From RYN-230 sp036509255 (GTDB taxonomy: Bacteria > Actinomycetota > Actinomycetes > Streptosporangiales > Streptosporangiaceae), in the NCBI GenBank assembly GCA_036509255.1, contig DATCFY010000019.1, positions 1-30,276 of the forward strand: a DNA stretch of 30,276 nt, in the 5' to 3' direction. Within the stretch, counting starts at the first letter, position 1. Every line of letters begins with the position of its first letter. The translations under genes and the position numbers were made by a program. Below the pieces are notes generated by a model, which was given only the letters and a program-made list of their open reading frames with translations, was not told the origin of the DNA and made no database searches. This document shows, in pieces, positions 15,486 to 22,050 of the stretch.

Positions 15486-16670
15486 CTAGCGGAAGCGTCC
15501 GGCCAGGGCACGCAGCGTCACGAGCGTGCCCAGGCAGGCGGCGGCCAGCAGGACGAACGGGACCAGGTCGGAGGTGGCCTCAGCCAGGGCCCCGCTGGCC
15601 GCCGCGCCCACCGTCTGGCCGCCGGCCCAGGCCAGGTTGGCCAGCCCGAAGGCCAGGCCCTGGTTCAGGTTCAGCCGGTGCGCGCCGTTGCTGAGCAGGG
15701 CCGAGGCCGGGGTGAACAGCGTCCCGTACGACGGCATGCCCACGACCAGCAGCGCGATGAGCACCGGCGCCGGGGCCAGCCACGGCACCAGCAGGCTGAC
15801 CACCACGGCGGCACACAGCGAGATCTGGATGGGCACCAGCGCGCCGCGCCGGTCGGACAGCCGCCCGGCTAGCGGGGAGAGGGCTGACTCGATCGCCGCG
15901 GCGGCCAGGAACGTCCCCCCGATGATCAGTGTGGTCGCACCCAGCTGGGCCAGGCGCAGCGGCACCAGCACGTCCACCACGCCGAACGCCAGGCCGGCCA
16001 GCAAGGTCAGCCACATGCCCGCGCCGACCTGGCGGTCGCGCACCGCGGGCAGCGCGGCCCGCAGCCTCTGTGGCTCGGACCGCTCCGGGGCGGGGACCAG
16101 GAACGCCACCACCATCAGGCCGATCCCCGCTACCGCGGCCGCGGCGAAGGCGGGTCCCGTGCCCACCTGCCCGGCGACCGCGCCGACCACCGGCCCGAAC
16201 AGCGCGCCGACCACCGCGGCGGCCAGGCCGGTCCCCAGCAGTTCACCCCGCCGCTCGGCCGGGGCGGCGGTGGCGATCCAGGCCATGGCCGCGGTCCAGG
16301 TGCACGCCCCGCCCAGGCCCTGCACGAACCGCGCCGCGTCCAGCATCGGGGCGGCCGTAGCGAAGCCGAAGACCAGCGTGGAAGCGCTCATCAGGGCCAG
16401 GCCGATCAGCACCACCGCCCGGTCGCCGAGGCGCGCGGTCAGCACCCCGCTGGGCAGCGCGCCGACCAGGGTGCCCAGCGGGTAGGCGGCGACCAGGATC
16501 CCCGCGCCCGTCTTGGACAGCCCGGCGGTGTGCGTGTAATGCGGCAGCAGCGGGGTCAGCGCGGTGAAGAAGACCGTGTCCACCAGGACCAGCGCACAGA
16601 GGAAACCGATCAGCACCCGCAGCCGGGGGGTCAGCTTCGGCCGGGAGAGGACGGGCGGAGCAGAGGTCAT
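15486..16670 (-). CDS. MFS transporter
   Basis: A 394-residue, about 12-helix major facilitator protein. The loop 2-3 motif is present as GVLTARLGDRAVVLIG, repeated in the second half as LAGRLSDRRGALVPI. The first helix is LIGFLCALVLVDTVFF; the motif after helix 4 includes GLGGACTWTAAMAWI. It resembles proton-coupled drug or metabolite transporters. It lies 126 bases downstream of the gntR fragment and in the same direction as the galB-galC genes, so it may move an aromatic acid, but drug export is equally possible. Confidence 0.88.
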   Translation of the reverse strand: MTSAPPVLSRPKLTPRLRVLIGFLCALVLVDTVFFTALTPLLPHYTHTAGLSKTGAGILVAAYPLGTLVGALPSGVLTARLGDRAVVLIGLALMSASTLVFGFATAAPMLDAARFVQGLGGACTWTAAMAWIATAAPAERRGELLGTGLAAAVVGALFGPVVGAVAGQVGTGPAFAAAAVAGIGLMVVAFLVPAPERSEPQRLRAALPAVRDRQVGAGMWLTLLAGLAFGVVDVLVPLRLAQLGATTLIIGGTFLAAAAIESALSPLAGRLSDRRGALVPIQISLCAAVVVSLLVPWLAPAPVLIALLVVGMPSYGTLFTPASALLSNGAHRLNLNQGLAFGLANLAWAGGQTVGAAASGALAEATSDLVPFVLLAAACLGTLVTLRALAGRFR

Positions 16671-16796
16671 GCCCGCGTCACGCCGTGCTCACGCTATCTA
16701 CCCGATCTGCCGCGCCAGTGCGGCGGTCGTCATAGCCATCCCGCGGGGGCCCACAGCGCCGGGTGTCGGCCTCCCGGACCTGAACTGTACCTTCAG

Positions 16797-16991
16797 TCAA
16801 CCTCCGGTCGCCAGCTCATTAAGCCACCGCTGGCTGGCCCGGACCGGGATCGCGGCTCGCACCGCGAACCGGCGGCAGCCGAACCGCTCGCACAGGTCCA
16901 CCTCGATTAGGCGCTGCCTGGCCGCGAGCTCTCCCGCCACGATGACATCCCGCAGCGCGTCCAGCACGGCCCCCTCGTCGGCCACGCTCAC
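16797..16991 (-). pseudogene. Truncated GntR (FadR-type) regulator
   Basis: Sixty-four codons from a GTG that overlaps the stop of the aldolase gene (GTGA). The first 45 residues are a typical winged-helix start: LRDVIVAGELAARQRLIEV, DLCERFGCRRFAVRAAI. After that the sequence departs from the family (expected QRLxxEGLV) and stops within 20 codons. The whole effector domain is missing, and the downstream 120 bases do not restore it. It was presumably the local regulator of the aromatic operon. Confidence 0.75.
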
Positions 16992-17683
16992 CTCTCCTCT
17001 TGGCCCGCCCGCAGATACGTCACGCCGAGCCGTTCCAGCACCGCCCGCAGCTGATAGCGGTCCAGGCCCAGCTCCCCTCGGGCGAACGCGTCCCGCGCCT
17101 CGTCCTCCTGCCGGGCCCGCCGCCGTCCGTCCGCCGCCACCCGCGCGGCCTCCGCACGGGGGATGCACACCACACCGTCGTCATCCGCGACCACCGCATC
17201 GCCCGGGCGGATCACTGTGCCGCCGATGCTGACTGGCACATTCACCGCGCCGGCGATGGCCTTGAGCGTGCCCTGCGCGCTGACAAACTGGGACCAGACG
17301 GGGAAACCCGCCGCGGTAATCGCGGCGACGTCTCGCACCCCGGTCGTGGTGACCAGGCCACGCGCCCCGCGCGCCGCGAGCGCAGTGGTGATCAGCTCGC
17401 CGACGAACCCGTCGCTGGACGGGGACATCGTCGTGACGATCAGCAGATCCCCTGGCCGGGTCTGCTCCACGGCCGCATGCAGCATCAGGTTGTCGCCCGG
17501 CCCGCACAGAACCGTAAGGGCGGTCCCGGCGGCGCGGGCGCCGGCCCAGGCCGGCCGGAGGAAGGTGCCCAGCAGCCCGGTCTTGCCTGCGGCCTCGTGC
17601 ACGGTGGCCACGCCGAGCTCGCCGAGCTCGGCGACCACGGCGGCGTCTGCGCGCGGCGGGTCCATGATGACGACCGGTTTCAT
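16988..17683 (-). CDS. galC: 4-carboxy-4-hydroxy-2-oxoadipate aldolase (RraA-like)
   Basis: A 231-residue RraA/HMG-CHA aldolase family protein. The ATG at 17683 overlaps the hydratase stop (ATGA); the longer frame to 18349 is a shadow. Family marks include TVHEAAGKTGLL, the GELITTAL segment (Glu96), GLVTTTGVRDV with Arg117-Asp118 (an acidic-x20-R-D spacing), and GDAVVADDDGVVCIP. These enzymes split 4-carboxy-4-hydroxy-2-oxoadipate into pyruvate and oxaloacetate with Mg2+ and often decarboxylate oxaloacetate. The symbol (galC/ligK) is by family and by the adjacent galB-like gene. A plain RraA relative is possible but less likely here. Confidence 0.8.
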   Translation of the reverse strand: MKPVVIMDPPRADAAVVAELGELGVATVHEAAGKTGLLGTFLRPAWAGARAAGTALTVLCGPGDNLMLHAAVEQTRPGDLLIVTTMSPSSDGFVGELITTALAARGARGLVTTTGVRDVAAITAAGFPVWSQFVSAQGTLKAIAGAVNVPVSIGGTVIRPGDAVVADDDGVVCIPRAEAARVAADGRRRARQEDEARDAFARGELGLDRYQLRAVLERLGVTYLRAGQEER

Positions 17684-18411
17684 GCCAGCACTCCGCTCAC
17701 TTGAGGAAAAACCCGCTGGTAGGCCTCGGCGTAGCGAATCGAGGCCAGCCCGCCGTTGCGCCGTGCCTGCACGCCGCGCCGCTCGGCCAGGTCCTCGTAG
17801 TAGCGGACCAGGTGTTCCTGGGTCCCCATGGCGGCCATGGCCTGCTGTTTCAGGTCGAACACCGGCGTGATGTCGACCAGCACGTCCGGCCGGAACTCGC
17901 ACATCTCGGGTTGGTGGGGCTCGAACCGGAACACCGGCGGTGCGCCGAGCACCGGGTGCGCCGACGGCCGCCCCTGGGCCTGGGCCACCATCCGGGCCCG
18001 CAGGGTCAGGTCGGCGGCCCGCGGATGGTCGTAGTTGTAAGGGTCGATACGGGAGTGGGTGAGGATTACCCCGGGCTGCAGCTCGCGCATCAGCTCCGCC
18101 AGCTCCAGCACCAGCTCGTCGGAGTCCGGCAGGGGATAGTCGCCCCGGTCCAGGAAGTGCATGCTGGCCCCCAGTACCTGGCCGGCCGCCTCCGCCTCGG
18201 CCCGGCGGATCTCTTTCACCCGGTCGACGGTCATGCCGGGCTGCTTCCAGGCGCCGGGCGACTCGCCGTGCTCGCCGTAGGACAGGCACACGACGTGTGC
18301 CTCGCCGAAGGCTGAGGTGACGACCGAGATGTAACCGGCTGCCCGCCACACGAAGTCGGCCGCGTGGGCGCTGACGACGAGCAGCCGCCCGAACCCATCC
18401 ATGGTGGTCAC
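17680..18411 (-). CDS. galB: 4-oxalomesaconate hydratase-like (PIG-L fold)
   Basis: A 243-residue PIG-L/LmbE-fold protein starting at a GTG. The metal motif is AHAADFVWRAAGY (His16, Asp19), with a third ligand candidate His129 in DPYNYDHPRAAD. HAADFVW is the variant seen in GalB-type 4-oxalomesaconate hydratases, rather than the AHPDDE of sugar deacetylases. GalB hydrates 4-oxalomesaconate to the substrate of the next enzyme, encoded by the overlapping downstream gene. Together they form the final steps of gallate or protocatechuate 4,5-cleavage. No ring-cleavage dioxygenase is in the window. Confidence 0.82.
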   Translation of the reverse strand: MTTMDGFGRLLVVSAHAADFVWRAAGYISVVTSAFGEAHVVCLSYGEHGESPGAWKQPGMTVDRVKEIRRAEAEAAGQVLGASMHFLDRGDYPLPDSDELVLELAELMRELQPGVILTHSRIDPYNYDHPRAADLTLRARMVAQAQGRPSAHPVLGAPPVFRFEPHQPEMCEFRPDVLVDITPVFDLKQQAMAAMGTQEHLVRYYEDLAERRGVQARRNGGLASIRYAEAYQRVFPQVSGVLA

Positions 18412-18818
18412 GCAGTGTCCTCCGGCTGGCCGGGGTCTCGCTGGCCGGCGTCAGGGTGGCCGGTGTCGTGCGGTCCGGCGTGCCGCGCGTCCGGGCCGGC
18501 CCGCAGCCGGCCGTTAGACACGATCATGGTGGTGATCTCCTCGTCGGTGAGCCCGTGGCCCACAGCGCGTCCACCATCAGCGGCAGCACGTCCTCCGCCG
18601 TGGGGGCATGGGCATCGCTGAGCGCCGCGGCGCGCTCTGCGGCCGGGACGTAGGGCGGCTTCGGGGCGGACCCGGCTGGACCGCGTCCTGGCTCCGGGGC
18701 CCGGCTGGAGGTCAGTGTCCTGGCGGCGCATCAGGCCGGGCCGCATGTGCGCGTGCAGGTCATCCGCGCCGCGCACGAGTCGTAGCGTCCGCTCGCTGGG
18801 TGAGGTCCAGTTCAGCAC
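18408..18818 (-). pseudogene. Degenerate amidohydrolase-like gene before galB
   Basis: The open frame starts with LRLVRGADDLHAHMRPGLMRR, like the metal-binding start of an amidohydrolase (HxH). It ends with GLTDEEITTMIVSNGRLRAG, like the C-terminus of such a protein. The middle about 110 bases (18664-18555) look coding only in another frame (KPPYVPAAERAAALSDAH, then APTAEDVLPLMVDALWA). At about 137 codons it is far too short, so a large internal deletion and frame changes are likely. Its stop overlaps the galB start (GTGA), so it was the upstream operon member. The exact family is uncertain. Confidence 0.6.
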
Positions 18819-18954
18819 GGGTGATCCAGCCGCCTTGGCAAATTGGCTACAAGATCCGCAGACGATCAGGGTCACCGTAAAGGGGGCCGGGTGGCCGGTC
18901 AAGGGATCCGGCGGTCCGGGGCGCGGCACGGGCCACCGCTCAGCGCTGGCCCGG

Positions 18955-20259
18955 TCAGGTGCTGAGCTGGATCTGGCGGAGGAACTCGGCGTTGGACGCG
19001 GTGCCGCGGGTCCGGTCCAGCAGCAGCTGGATGGCCTGCTGCGGGTCGAGCTCGGCCAGGACCCGGCGCAGCTTGGCGGTCACCTGGTGCTCCTCCGGCG
19101 TCATGAGCAGGTCGTCGCGGCGGGTGCTGGACGGCCCTACGTCGATCGCGGGGAAGATGCGCTTCTCGGCCAGCTCGCGGCGCAGCCGCAGCTCCATGTT
19201 CCCGGTGCCCTTGAACTCCTCGAAGAACACGTCGTCCATCCGCGACCCGGTGTCGACCAGGGCGGTGCACAGGAGGGTCAGCGAACCGCCGTCCTCGACG
19301 TTGCGGGCGGCGCCGAGGAACTTCCGCGGCGGGTAGAGCGCACCGACGGCGACGCCGCCTTGCAGGATGCGGCTGCTGGATGGCGCGGCCAGGTTGTAGG
19401 CGCGGCCGAGGCGGGTGATGGAGTCGAGCAGCACGACTACGTCGCGGCCCAGCTCGACCAGCCGCTTGGCCCGCTCGATGGCCAGCTCGGCGACCTGGAT
19501 GTGCTCTTCGGCGGCCTGGTCGAAGGTCGAGTAGACGACCTCACCGCGGACTGAGCGGCGCAGGTCGGTCACTTCCTCGGGGCGCTCGCCGACCAGCAGC
19601 ATCATGAGGTGCACTTCGGGATGGTTCTCGGCCACCGCGTCGGCGATGGCCTGCAGCACCATGGTCTTGCCGGCTTTCGGCGGCGACACGATAAGCCCGC
19701 GCTGTCCCTTGCCGACCGGGGCGACCAGGTCGATGATCCGCCCCGTGGGGGAGTTGCCCTGGCTGGTGCTGTTCTCCAGGCGGAGCCGCTCCTGAGGGTG
19801 CAGCGGGGTCAGTTTGGCGAAGTCGGGGCGTTGCGCCGCCTGCGCGGGGTCGGCCCCGTTGACGGCGGTGACGCTGGCCAGCGCCGGGTTCTGCTGCTGC
19901 CGGCCCCGGCTGGCCCGGCTGTCACGGTTGCCGGGTGCCTGGCTGGGCCGGGTCGCCCGGGCGGTGCCTTCCACAGCATCTCCCTTGCGCAGGCCGTACT
20001 GATCGACCTGCGCCTGGGTCAGCGAGACATCGTCCGGGCCGCGCTGGTAGCCGGCCCGGCGCAGGAACGCCCGGCCGTCGGTAATGTCCAGGAGGCCCGA
20101 CACCGGCTCCGGGGGGCCTTCCTGGACCGGGGCCGCAGGAGACTGTGTCCTGGCCTTGCTGGGCTGCCCAGCCGCCGGGGTCCGCTTCCGGGCCGGGCGT
20201 TGGGATGGGTTTCGGTTGGTCCGCGGCGCCGCCGCGGGCTGGGTGAGAATTGCGGTCAT
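18955..20259 (-). CDS. rho: Transcription termination factor Rho, compact form
   Basis: A 434-residue Rho. Residues 1-50 are a basic Pro/Ala/Gln-rich tail with no recognisable helical Rho_N domain. Residues about 52-100 are the RNA-binding cold-shock fold (GLLDITDGRAFLRRAGYQRG, DDVSLTQAQVDQYGLRKGD). The ATPase follows: P-loop PPKAGKT (193-199), catalytic-Glu region GERPEEVTDL, Walker B VVVLLDSITRLGRAYN, and the closing EEFKGTGNMELRLRRELAEKRIFPAID. Against E. coli Rho, the Asp before the catalytic Glu is Gly, and the Q-loop reads SSSRILQGGVAV, with Gln and Ala where E. coli has Thr and Asp. Housekeeping actinobacterial Rho usually has a much longer N-terminal extension, so this may be a second copy. 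AAAGGA precedes the ATG. Confidence 0.92.
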   Translation of the reverse strand: MTAILTQPAAAPRTNRNPSQRPARKRTPAAGQPSKARTQSPAAPVQEGPPEPVSGLLDITDGRAFLRRAGYQRGPDDVSLTQAQVDQYGLRKGDAVEGTARATRPSQAPGNRDSRASRGRQQQNPALASVTAVNGADPAQAAQRPDFAKLTPLHPQERLRLENSTSQGNSPTGRIIDLVAPVGKGQRGLIVSPPKAGKTMVLQAIADAVAENHPEVHLMMLLVGERPEEVTDLRRSVRGEVVYSTFDQAAEEHIQVAELAIERAKRLVELGRDVVVLLDSITRLGRAYNLAAPSSSRILQGGVAVGALYPPRKFLGAARNVEDGGSLTLLCTALVDTGSRMDDVFFEEFKGTGNMELRLRRELAEKRIFPAIDVGPSSTRRDDLLMTPEEHQVTAKLRRVLAELDPQQAIQLLLDRTRGTASNAEFLRQIQLST

Positions 20260-20305
20260 ACAGAGAATTCCTTTCGGAAGGCGGCCTGAATACAGGCACG
20301 CCGGT

Positions 20306-20337
20306 AAAAGGCGCCGGAGGGCGCCGCGGAAAGGCGC
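20306..20337 (-). promoter_or_regulatory. Terminator/anti-terminator-like leader of rho
   Basis: In the rho-sense strand, GGCGCC, loop CTCC, GGCGCC is followed by TTTT (20325 down to 20306), the form of an intrinsic terminator. An alternative stem pairs GCGCC (20337-20333) with GGCGC (20325-20321), which would break the first. Mutually exclusive stems 47 bases before the start codon suggest attenuation control of rho. Confidence 0.5.
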
Positions 20338-20490
20338 ACGTGCGCGTGTCGGGAAAATCCGGGGCCGGTCTTGACCACGCTGGCACCGGGGTAGCTCGAC
20401 GCCTGGACCTCGACCGTGTCCTGGGAAGACGGAGCCTTAGACCCCTCTCGCGGCTAACTGAAATTCAGCCGGATCGGCTGCTCAGATGAG

Positions 20491-20529
20491 TTAGCTGGTC
20501 TCGCCTGAGTTAGCTAGGCCGGGTTAGCT
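20491..20529. repeat. Three TTAGCT direct repeats upstream of rho
   Basis: GAGTTAGCTGG, GAGTTAGCTAGG and GGGTTAGCTGGG lie in tandem with 19- and 14-base spacing. They may be binding sites for a regulator of rho, or leftovers of slippage. Confidence 0.4.
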
Positions 20530-20642
20530 GGGCCGGGCATACACGCCCCGTAGGCGGAATTGACATCGCCTACTGCGACCATACAGCACAACACCACTGG
20601 GTGGCGAGTTAATCCCGGCGGCGTTTCCCGCCCGGACCCCGG

Positions 20643-21266
20643 TCACCCGGCGGGCAACGGCGCGCTCTGGTACTCAGCGGCCGGGTTGGCCCGGGTGAGT
20701 ACGTAGCCGACCAGGGTGATCAGCACGTTCTTGACGGATTCCCGGTCCCGCGCGTCACAGAGCACCACGGGCACGTCCGGGTCGAGATCGAGCGCGATCC
20801 GGACGTCATCGGTGTCGTAGGGCGGCGCGTCGTCGAAGCAGTTGACGGCCACCACGAACGGGGTGCCGTGCCGCTCGAAGTAGTCCACCGAGGCGAAGCA
20901 GTCGCCCAGGCGCCGGGTGTCGGCCAGTACCACCGCACCCAGCGCACCGTAGGCCAGCTCGTCCCACATGAACCAGAACCGCTCCTGGCCGGGCGTGCCG
21001 AACAGGTACAACGCCAGATCGGACCGGAACGTGATCCGGCCGAAGTCCATCGCCACCGTGGTTGTGGTCTTGCCCCGCACGCCGCTGATGTCGTCGACGC
21101 CGACGCTCCGGTCGCTGAGGGTTTCCTCGGTCCGCAGCGGCCGGATCTCACTGATGGCGCTGACCAGCGTGGTCTTGCCCGCGCCGAACCCCCCGGCGAT
21201 GAGGATCTTGGCTGTGGTGGGCGCCGCCGGTGCGTCGGCGGCGGCATCAGAGTGCGTGTAGTCCAT
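20643..21266 (-). CDS. cvnD: Conservon GTPase CvnD
   Basis: A 207-residue small GTPase of the MglA-like, Ras-type conservon family. The P-loop is GGFGAGKTT (residues 25-33), the G3 region is LFGTPGQERF and the base-recognition segment is VNCFDDA, a relaxed form of NKxD. It is the last gene of the conservon; its start overlaps the end of cvnC by 20 bases. In Streptomyces, CvnD cycles between GTP and GDP and forms a membrane-associated complex with CvnA, B and C that affects development and antibiotic output. Confidence 0.93.
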   Translation of the reverse strand: MDYTHSDAAADAPAAPTTAKILIAGGFGAGKTTLVSAISEIRPLRTEETLSDRSVGVDDISGVRGKTTTTVAMDFGRITFRSDLALYLFGTPGQERFWFMWDELAYGALGAVVLADTRRLGDCFASVDYFERHGTPFVVAVNCFDDAPPYDTDDVRIALDLDPDVPVVLCDARDRESVKNVLITLVGYVLTRANPAAEYQSAPLPAG

Positions 21267-21624
21267 CCAGCACGTCCCTCAGTAGACGCTCGTTAGTTAC
21301 CGGCCCCCGGATCGCGCCCTGGATGCGGACAATCCCGTACTCGCTCAGGTCGCTGAGCAGCACCCGGACCACGCCGACCGGGAGGTCGATGTCAGACGCC
21401 AGGTCCACCACCGTAATGGGCCGCCGGCACTGGGCGAGGATCTGCCGGTGCTCGGGGCTCAGCCGGACGCCGGCCGGCGGCTGCGCATCAACCACCGCCA
21501 GGACAACGTCGATCAACCCCACGGAAGTCCCGTCCGCAGCCACGGTCCGGCCCTTGGTGACCGCGTAGGGCCGGACCACAGGGCCGGCTTCCCGGTCAAG
21601 CCACTGCTCGTTCGGGACGATCAT
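21247..21624 (-). CDS. cvnC: Conservon protein CvnC (DUF742)
   Basis: A 125-residue DUF742 protein. Typical segments are VVRPYAVTKGRT, the winged-helix-like LSPEHRQILAQCRRPITVVDLAS, and LPVGVVRVLLSDLSEYGIV, ending in NERLLRDVLDGLHAL. It lies 6 bases after cvnB and overlaps cvnD. DUF742 proteins are the adaptor component of the conservon; their biochemical role is not settled. Confidence 0.93.
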   Translation of the reverse strand: MIVPNEQWLDREAGPVVRPYAVTKGRTVAADGTSVGLIDVVLAVVDAQPPAGVRLSPEHRQILAQCRRPITVVDLASDIDLPVGVVRVLLSDLSEYGIVRIQGAIRGPVTNERLLRDVLDGLHAL

Positions 21625-21630
21625 GACCGC

Positions 21631-22050
21631 TCACCCCCCGGCCGGTTCATGGTCGGGAAATCTCGGCCGGGCCGTCAGGTGCCTGCCCATGCGGCGTACC
21701 AGCATGGCCATCTCGTAGGCCAGGACACCGACGTCGGCGTCCGCCGAGCTGAGCGCGGCCACGCAGGTGCCCTGCCCCGCCGCCATGACAAGCAGGAAGG
21801 CGGACTCCATCTCGATGATGGTCTGCCTTACCTCCCCGCCCGCGAAATGATGCCCGGCCCCGCGAGCCAGGCTCTGCACCCCCGCGGCCAGGGCCGACAG
21901 GTGATCGCCATCCTCGCGGCTCATGTTCTGCGACGTCGCTACCACCAGGCCGTCCCGGGACAGGATGACGGCCTGGCGTACCTGCTCCACCCCGCTGACG
22001 AGGTTGTCCAGGAGCCAGCTCAGTTGGCCCGCCGCGCTGTCCTCAGTCAT
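21631..22050 (-). CDS. cvnB: Conservon protein CvnB (roadblock/LC7)
   Basis: A 139-residue roadblock/LC7-fold protein: LSWLLDNLVSGVEQVRQAV, LSRDGLVVATS, then LSALAAGVQSLARGAG and a final amphipathic helix LAYEMAMLVRRMGRHL. Roadblock proteins act as GTPase-activating or scaffold partners of MglA-type GTPases such as CvnD. The ATG shares one base with the cvnA stop (TGATG). Confidence 0.93.
   Translation of the reverse strand: MTEDSAAGQLSWLLDNLVSGVEQVRQAVILSRDGLVVATSQNMSREDGDHLSALAAGVQSLARGAGHHFAGGEVRQTIIEMESAFLLVMAAGQGTCVAALSSADADVGVLAYEMAMLVRRMGRHLTARPRFPDHEPAGG

Larger units (their letters stand above)
20260..20642. other. Rho leader and intergenic region
   Basis: 383 bases without a gene. 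It contains a terminator-like hairpin 47 bases before the rho start, and three copies of TTAGCT (20491, 20510, 20524) with an inverted copy near 20453. The plus strand shows TTGACA (20560) and TACAGC (20582) spaced by 16 bases, pointing into the antisense of cvnD without an obvious gene. Confidence 0.5.

Noticed and set aside
17684..18349. N-terminal extension of the aldolase reading frame
   Set aside because: It lies inside the galB gene in another frame; the ATG at 17683 with its ATGA overlap and the RraA homology start fit better.
20560..20587. TTGACA-16-TACAGC promoter-like sequence on the plus strand
   Set aside because: It drives nothing recognisable except antisense to cvnD; one match of this quality is expected by chance.
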